This document shows, in pieces, positions 14,633-19,506 of a stretch of DNA of 22,003 bases (its first letter is position 1; each line of letters opens with the position of its first letter). The notes under the pieces were generated by a model. That model did no database searches. It saw nothing but the letters and a program-made list of their open reading frames with translations, and was not told the DNA's origin. The stretch covers positions 1 through 22,003 of the forward strand of contig CAXMST010000129.1 of assembly GCA_964196325.1 (NCBI GenBank), in the 5' to 3' direction. Made by a program: the position numbers and the translations under genes. This DNA comes from CAXMST01 sp964196325. GTDB taxonomy: Bacteria > Actinomycetota > Thermoleophilia > Solirubrobacterales > 70-9.

Positions 14633-15055
14633 ATGGACCCGACCAAGAAGCGACAGATCCGACTCGTCACCGCCCTCTCGGCCGCGGTGCTCCTTGCGGT
14701 CGCATTGATCTACACGTCGTTCAACGCTGCCAACGACGCGCTCGAGCCCTCGCAGCTGACTGCCCGTGCCGATGGCACCTACGACGTCACCGGCAAGGTC
14801 GCCAGCGACTCGGTCGAGCGCGGCGAGACGCTGCGCTTCGAGATCACCGATCGCGATGGGGGAGAGGGCGTCCCGGTCGCCTACCAAGGCATCGTGCCGG
14901 ACCCCTTTCGTGAGGGCCGCGAAGTGATCATCACCGGGGCGCTGAACGAGCAGGGCGTGCTCGTCGCCGAGAAGGACAGCCTGATTACGAAGTGCCCCTC
15001 GAAGTTCGCTGAGGAGCACGGCGACGACCCGAACGTAATTATCGAAGACGCATGA
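14633..15055 (+). CDS. ccmE: Haem chaperone CcmE, Cys-type variant
   Basis: Membrane-anchored haem carrier of cytochrome c maturation System I. The 140 residues have a single N-terminal anchor (about 9-27) and the OB-fold core YDVTGKVASDSVERGE, RFEITDRDG, VAYQGIVPDPFREGREVI and LVAEKDSLITKCPSKF. The haem-attachment position is C121 in place of the usual His, as in the CxxxY class known from Desulfovibrio, archaea and some Gram-positives, but the tyrosine four residues later is F125. The stop overlaps the ATG of ccmF (ATGA), so they are coupled. Confidence 0.93.
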   Translation: MDPTKKRQIRLVTALSAAVLLAVALIYTSFNAANDALEPSQLTARADGTYDVTGKVASDSVERGETLRFEITDRDGGEGVPVAYQGIVPDPFREGREVIITGALNEQGVLVAEKDSLITKCPSKFAEEHGDDPNVIIEDA

Positions 15056-17280
15056 ACGCACTGGGTGCGGCCGCGCTCGCCGCGGCCCTGCTGACCGCGA
15101 TCTACACCCTGATCGCGGCGCTGATCGGCGCCCGCAGCGGCGACCGGCGCTGGGTCGACTCCTCGAGGCGCGGCTTCTACGCGATCTTCGTGCTCCTGCT
15201 GATCTCGGTGGTCTCGCTGGAGTCGGCCTTCCTGCGCTCCGACTTCTCGGTCGAGCTCGTCGCCAACAACTCCTCGACGACGACGCCGACCCTGTACAAG
15301 CTGACCGCGATGTGGGGGAGCCAGGGCGGCTCGCTGATGCTCTGGGCCTTCGTGCTCTCGATCGCCGCCTCGGCGGTGCTCTTCGCGACTCGCCACAGCC
15401 ACCGGGAGATCGCGCCCTGGGCCACTGCCGTGATGGCCGCAATCGCCACCTTCTTCCTCGGTCTGATGATGGCCGGCGTGATCTTCACCAACGCCGAGAC
15501 CTACCCGTTCGCGCTGCTGGCCGCGGGCCAGGTCCCCGCCGAGGGCGCCGGTCTGAACCCGCTTCTACGGCACCCGGCGATGGCGATACACCCGCCGATG
15601 CTCTACTCGGGGTACGTGTTCTTCACGGTGCCCTTCGCCTTTGCGATCGGGGCGCTGATCACCCGCCGGCTCGATGCCACCTGGATCCGCTCGACGCGCC
15701 GCTTCGCCCTGATCGCTTGGCTGTTCCTCTCGATCGGGTTGGCGCTCGGTGCTCGCTGGTCGTACAGCGAGCTCGGCTGGGGCGGATATTGGGCCTGGGA
15801 CCCGGTCGAGAACGCCGCTCTGCTGCCGTGGCTGACCGGCACCGCCTTCATCCACTCGATCATGGTCCAGGAGCGGCGCGGGATGTTGAAGACCTGGAAC
15901 GTCTCGCTGATCGTCACCACCTTTGCCCTATCGCTGCTCGGCACCTTCCTGGTCCGCTCGGGAGTTCTGCAATCGATCCACGCCTTCGGCGAGTCCAAGG
16001 TCGGGCTGCCGCTGCTGCTCTTGATCGCAGCGGTGATCATCGGCTCGACCCTGCTGATCATCTCGCGGCTGGACGATCTCCGATCCGAGCGCCGGATCGA
16101 CTCGCTGCTCAGTCGTGAGTCGATGTTCCTGCTCAACAACCTGCTCTTTATCGGGCTCGCGGTGATCGTCTTCTGGGGCACCTTCTTCCCCTTGATCAGC
16201 GAGGCGTTCACCGGGCAGGAGAGCTCGCTCGCCGCCCCCTGGTACAACCGCTACACGACCCCGGTTGCGATCGGTCTGCTGTTCCTCGCCGGCGTCGGTC
16301 CGCTCGTCGCCTGGCGGCGGATCAGCACCAGCAATCTGCGCAAGGCATTCGCGATCCCGATCTCGGCGGCCCTGGTCGCGGCAGCCGTGATCATCCTCGC
16401 GGGGGAGGGCCTCTCGGAGCCGATCGCCCTGGTCCTGTTCGTCGCCGGCGCCTTCACCCTGGCCGCCGTCGGCCAGGAGATCTGGCGTGGTACGGCCGCC
16501 CGGCGTGCGCTCAGCGGCGACAGCGTCCCGGTTGCGTTCAGCACCCTGCTGACCCGCAACCGCCGACGTTACGGCGGCTACATCGTTCACATGGGGATCG
16601 CCCTGATGCTGATCGGCGTCGCCGCCTCCTCCAGCTTCCAGACCAGCACCGACGTGCGGCTCAGCCCCGGCGAGTCGGCCGAGGTCGGCGACTACACGGT
16701 CACCTACGTGCGGCCCACGTCGGAGGTCGACAGCCAGGAGCAGAAGCTCGTGTTCGGCGCGGTGCTCGACGTCACCCGCGGCGGCGAGCAGGTGACGCTG
16801 CTAAACCCAGCCCGCGAGTTCTTTGCCTCCAGCAGCGCCGATCCGGCGGCACCGCTGCGCGGCTTCTTCGAGGGCGAGGCGACCAGCGAGGTCGGCCGCA
16901 AGGAGGGAGTCTCGCGGGATATCTGGACCGCAATGCAGCCCGATCTGACCAGCTTCGATCCGGTGATCGCCGAGGGGGATGAGTTGTTCGGGCGGCTCGC
17001 CGCTCAACTCGACCTGACCGACCCCGGCGCCGTCCAGGCGCTCGCCGATCAGCAGGGCGCCGCGATCGCCGGGCTCGGCGAGCGCTACCTGAACCCCGCG
17101 ACCACTCCACCCGCCGAGTTCCGGGTTAACGTCAACCCGTTCGTGATCTGGATCTGGATTGGTGTGATCGTCGGCGCGATCGGCGCCCTCTTTGCGCTCT
17201 GGCCCGGGGCCGAGGCGCGCCGCAGCCGCGTCTCCAACGTCTACGCGGCCAAGCTCGCTCGCGAGCTGGCCACGCGCTAG
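15052..17280 (+). CDS. ccmF: Haem lyase subunit CcmF
   Basis: Large polytopic membrane protein that, with CcmH (and CcmI), ligates haem delivered by CcmE to apocytochrome c. The 742 residues exceed the E. coli protein (647) because of a long C-terminal extracytoplasmic region at about 530-710. Motifs are MWGSQGGSLMLWAF (residues 87-100), the HPPMLYSGY segment, and the tryptophan-rich haem-handling loop LGWGGYWAWDPVENAALLPW (W247-N254 core). The last membrane helix (WIWIGVIVGAIGALFALWPG) is near residue 705-725. The ATG overlaps the ccmE stop. The ccmI-like gene follows 13 bp after the stop. Confidence 0.96.
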   Translation: MNALGAAALAAALLTAIYTLIAALIGARSGDRRWVDSSRRGFYAIFVLLLISVVSLESAFLRSDFSVELVANNSSTTTPTLYKLTAMWGSQGGSLMLWAFVLSIAASAVLFATRHSHREIAPWATAVMAAIATFFLGLMMAGVIFTNAETYPFALLAAGQVPAEGAGLNPLLRHPAMAIHPPMLYSGYVFFTVPFAFAIGALITRRLDATWIRSTRRFALIAWLFLSIGLALGARWSYSELGWGGYWAWDPVENAALLPWLTGTAFIHSIMVQERRGMLKTWNVSLIVTTFALSLLGTFLVRSGVLQSIHAFGESKVGLPLLLLIAAVIIGSTLLIISRLDDLRSERRIDSLLSRESMFLLNNLLFIGLAVIVFWGTFFPLISEAFTGQESSLAAPWYNRYTTPVAIGLLFLAGVGPLVAWRRISTSNLRKAFAIPISAALVAAAVIILAGEGLSEPIALVLFVAGAFTLAAVGQEIWRGTAARRALSGDSVPVAFSTLLTRNRRRYGGYIVHMGIALMLIGVAASSSFQTSTDVRLSPGESAEVGDYTVTYVRPTSEVDSQEQKLVFGAVLDVTRGGEQVTLLNPAREFFASSSADPAAPLRGFFEGEATSEVGRKEGVSRDIWTAMQPDLTSFDPVIAEGDELFGRLAAQLDLTDPGAVQALADQQGAAIAGLGERYLNPATTPPAEFRVNVNPFVIWIWIGVIVGAIGALFALWPGAEARRSRVSNVYAAKLARELATR

Positions 17281-17293
17281 CTGCCTGGACCCC

Positions 17294-17638
17294 GTGGAGT
17301 TCGCGCTCGCGATCTTGATCGTTGCCCTGGTGGCGGTATTCGTCTCGGTCCCGCTCCGGGCCAAGGCAGGAGCGGACGGGACAGCTGGGACCGTCGCCAC
17401 GGCAGACCCCGAGCTGGCCGGGCTCGAGGCCCGCAAGCAGACCAAGTACCGCGAAATCCGCGACACCGAGCTCGACCGGGCCCAGGGCAAGCTGACCGAA
17501 TCCGATTTCAAGCGCCAGCGGGGTGAGTTGCGCGCGGAGGCGATCTCAATCCTCAAGCAGATCGATGCTCGCAAGCAGGCGCTTGGGCCCTCGGATGCCG
17601 AGCGGAAGGCCGACGCTGAAGCTGAGCGGCCGAGCTAG
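17294..17638 (+). CDS. CcmI-like cytochrome c biogenesis small membrane protein
   Basis: A 114-residue protein with one N-terminal membrane segment (VEFALAILIVALVAVFVSVP) and a cytosolic-looking coiled-coil region: LEARKQTKYREIRDTELDRA, GKLTESDFKRQRGELRAEA. The GK-L-x-x-x-DF pattern after the first helix resembles the N-terminal part of CcmI/CycH, which helps present apocytochrome to the haem lyase. The TPR part of CcmI is missing. The GTG at 17294 is chosen because the membrane segment begins there; upstream codons overlap ccmF. Its position right after ccmF supports the role. Confidence 0.8.
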   Translation: MEFALAILIVALVAVFVSVPLRAKAGADGTAGTVATADPELAGLEARKQTKYREIRDTELDRAQGKLTESDFKRQRGELRAEAISILKQIDARKQALGPSDAERKADAEAERPS

Positions 17639-17639
17639 C

Positions 17640-17645
17640 TAGACT
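17640..17645 (+). promoter_or_regulatory. Putative -10 box of leaderless secG
   Basis: TAGACT begins just after the ccmI-like stop codon and is followed by exactly 7 nt and the secG GTG. This would give secG its own promoter within the run of plus-strand genes. Confidence 0.5.
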
Positions 17646-17652
17646 GCCCGCC

Positions 17653-17877
17653 GTGGAGACTTTTCTCGCGGTAATCCAGGTGATCATCTCGCTGATCGTG
17701 ATCTTGCTCGTGCTCTTGCATTCCGGCAAGGATGCGGGGCTTTCCGGCGCCTTCGGCATCGGCGGCGGCGGCAGCTCGATTGGCGGCGGCTCGCTGGTCG
17801 AGCGCAACCTGGACCGCTGGACGATCTTCTTTGCGATCCTGTTCGTCGTCAACACGATCGTCATACTGAAGATCTAG
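17653..17877 (+). CDS. secG: Preprotein translocase subunit SecG
   Basis: Small accessory subunit of the SecYEG channel. The 74 residues contain two membrane helices: about 5-22 (VIQVIISLIVILLVLL) and about 56-73 (WTIFFAILFVVNTIVILKI). The intervening loop is the glycine-rich SGAFGIGGGGSSIGGGS, followed by ERNLDRWT, the typical SecG layout. It starts at GTG without a Shine-Dalgarno, consistent with a leaderless transcript. It lies 14 bp after the ccmI-like gene and 6 bp before the next small gene. Confidence 0.95.
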   Translation: METFLAVIQVIISLIVILLVLLHSGKDAGLSGAFGIGGGGSSIGGGSLVERNLDRWTIFFAILFVVNTIVILKI

Positions 17878-17883
17878 GGGCGA

Positions 17884-18177
17884 GTGTTGGCACCCCCCGC
17901 AGCGGCCACGGCGAGAGTTGCCGGCTTGCTGCACGAGGCGGGCGAGGCGCACCACACCGTCTACCGCCTAACCGATGGCGCCGACCCCGATTGGGCCTCC
18001 TGGTACTCGGATTGGCTGCTCAGGCTCTCCGAGTTGCCGGAGATCCTCGGCGGCGCCCCGGTCCGCAGCCATCTGACGGCTCTTCTGGTCAGACTCGATC
18101 GCGAGCAGTCGGGCGCCGACGGGGCCTGGGAGGACTTCTACGCTGCGCGCATCGTCGCTGAGCTCGGCGTCGGTTAG
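17884..18177 (+). CDS. Small conserved-looking hypothetical protein
   Basis: A 97-residue soluble protein, GTG start with AGGGGCGA just upstream as a weak ribosome site (TTG is the second codon). It is helical at the start (ATARVAGLLHEAGEAHHTVY), then TDGADPDWASWYSDWLLRL, where the TDGxDPDWxxWYxDWL signature is conspicuous, followed by LPEILGGAPVRSHLTALLV and WEDFYAARIVAEL. I recall similar short unannotated actinobacterial proteins but no function. It follows secG by 6 bp and is probably co-transcribed. Confidence 0.7.
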   Translation: MLAPPAAATARVAGLLHEAGEAHHTVYRLTDGADPDWASWYSDWLLRLSELPEILGGAPVRSHLTALLVRLDREQSGADGAWEDFYAARIVAELGVG

Positions 18178-18234
18178 CCCGGCGCTCCCAGCACCCGCGC
18201 CCGCTCCGAAGCCGCGGGCTGGGATCATCGCGTG

Positions 18235-19038
18235 ATGCCGTTGATTGCCGCCCTCGATATTACGATCGATGCTGACCTAACGGCCCCGGACCGGGTGCCG
18301 TTGTTCGTCTTCCTTGCGATGCTCGTCTCGTTCCTCTTCATCCGCACCAGCGCCCGCCTGATGCGCAGCCCCAAGGTCCCATGGTGGCCCGGCAGCGTCA
18401 CCAGCGGCGATCTGCATATCCATCACCTCGTCTGGGGAATCGTGCTGGTGCTCCTCGCCGGGTTTCTTTCCTTCGCGCTCGACCTCGAGAGCCCCTGGAT
18501 CGAGATCGGCGCCGTCGCCTTCGGGATCGGCGCCGGCCTGACGATCGACGAATACGCCCTGTGGCTGCACCTCGACGACGTCTACTGGGCCGAGGAAGGC
18601 CGCAAGTCGGTCGATGCGGCGGTGATCGCGGTGGTTTTTGCCGGGCTGGTGATCACGCTCTCACCCTTCTCGCAGGCTGAGGGCGCGGGGGCCGCGGTCG
18701 TCCTGTTCGTGCTCTACCGACTGTTCGTCGTTGCGATCGCCCTGGCCAAGGGCAAGTACCTGATGGGCCTGGTCGGCTTCTTCATCCCGTTGATGGCCGA
18801 GGTCGGAGCGATCCGACTGGCCCGGCCGGAGTCGATCTGGGCCCGTCGCCGCTACCCGCCCGAAGGGGACAAGCTGCGCAAGGCGAGCGAGCGTGAGACC
18901 GTGCTCGACCAACGCCGCCAACGGCTACGCGACCTGGTCGGCGGGGCGCCGAGCCGCCTGCTGCACGGGCCCGCCCACGACTCCGAGGGCGCGCCGACCG
19001 CCGAGTCAACGGAGCCCAAGCCTCCAGCCGAGCGCTGA
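18235..19038 (+). CDS. Actinobacterial multi-pass membrane protein with HxHH and DE-HxDD motifs
   Basis: A 267-residue integral membrane protein with about five to six hydrophobic segments and a hydrophilic, charged C-terminal tail of about 70 residues. Two loops stand out: TSGDLHIHHLVWGI with H61, H63 and H64, and TIDEYALWLHLDDVYWAEEG with D105, E106, H112, D114 and D115. Together they look like a metal site. The pattern matches a widespread uncharacterised actinobacterial membrane family (recalled, not searched). A GTG directly precedes the ATG at 18235 and is an alternative start. GATCAT 6 nt upstream may be a -10. Function unknown. Confidence 0.85.
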   Translation: MPLIAALDITIDADLTAPDRVPLFVFLAMLVSFLFIRTSARLMRSPKVPWWPGSVTSGDLHIHHLVWGIVLVLLAGFLSFALDLESPWIEIGAVAFGIGAGLTIDEYALWLHLDDVYWAEEGRKSVDAAVIAVVFAGLVITLSPFSQAEGAGAAVVLFVLYRLFVVAIALAKGKYLMGLVGFFIPLMAEVGAIRLARPESIWARRRYPPEGDKLRKASERETVLDQRRQRLRDLVGGAPSRLLHGPAHDSEGAPTAESTEPKPPAER

Positions 19039-19506
19039 GGCTCAATTGCCGGAGCTCCAAATCAGCGCTTGCACTTCAGCCTCCCAGTTCACTGCTCCGA
19101 CTCCGCGCCGACCAGCGCACCTCCCGCTTGCCTCGGCTGCGCTCCCGGTGCGCTGCTCGCCTCGGGAGCCCTCCTTGTGCTCGGACACCCGGTCCTCCGT
19201 TGTTGCTGACACCCGACCCCTCCCTGTCTAGTTGGATGTCCGGTCGGAACCGGGTGCGGGGGGCGGTCAAGCGGCAGCGGTCCCTTGAGCCTGCATGCTT
19301 GCCGAGATGTGACGCCGAGTTTGCCGTGACGGGGTCTGCCGCCAAGCGTCTCCGGAGCCGCGCCAAGAGCTCGCCCCGCGTCGGCGCTTGGACAGCGCCC
19401 AGCCCCTCTGCCAACATGTGAGCGGTAGTGGTGTCCGCTGGCCGGAACCGCGGGATCAGGCGCGGCGCAATCGCGAGCACGCGACGCCGGTGGGAGCAGC
19501 GAGGTA
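19039..19506. other. 468-bp gap without a convincing gene
   Basis: No reading frame here has the high third-position GC of the neighbours. The longest candidate, minus 19076-19480 (134 codons), is Arg/Ser-rich with a moderate third-position GC. The stretch holds imperfect direct repeats GACACCCGGTCCTCC / GACACCCGACCCCTCC around 19188-19226 and a CACCCG...CGGGTG pairing across 19211-19257 enclosing CCGGT-CGGA-ACCGG. No tRNA-like T arm, tmRNA or known riboswitch pattern was found. The last about 60 bp before 19507 should hold the promoter of the peptidase gene; the GCGAGG at 19498-19503 is its likely ribosome site. Confidence 0.5.
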
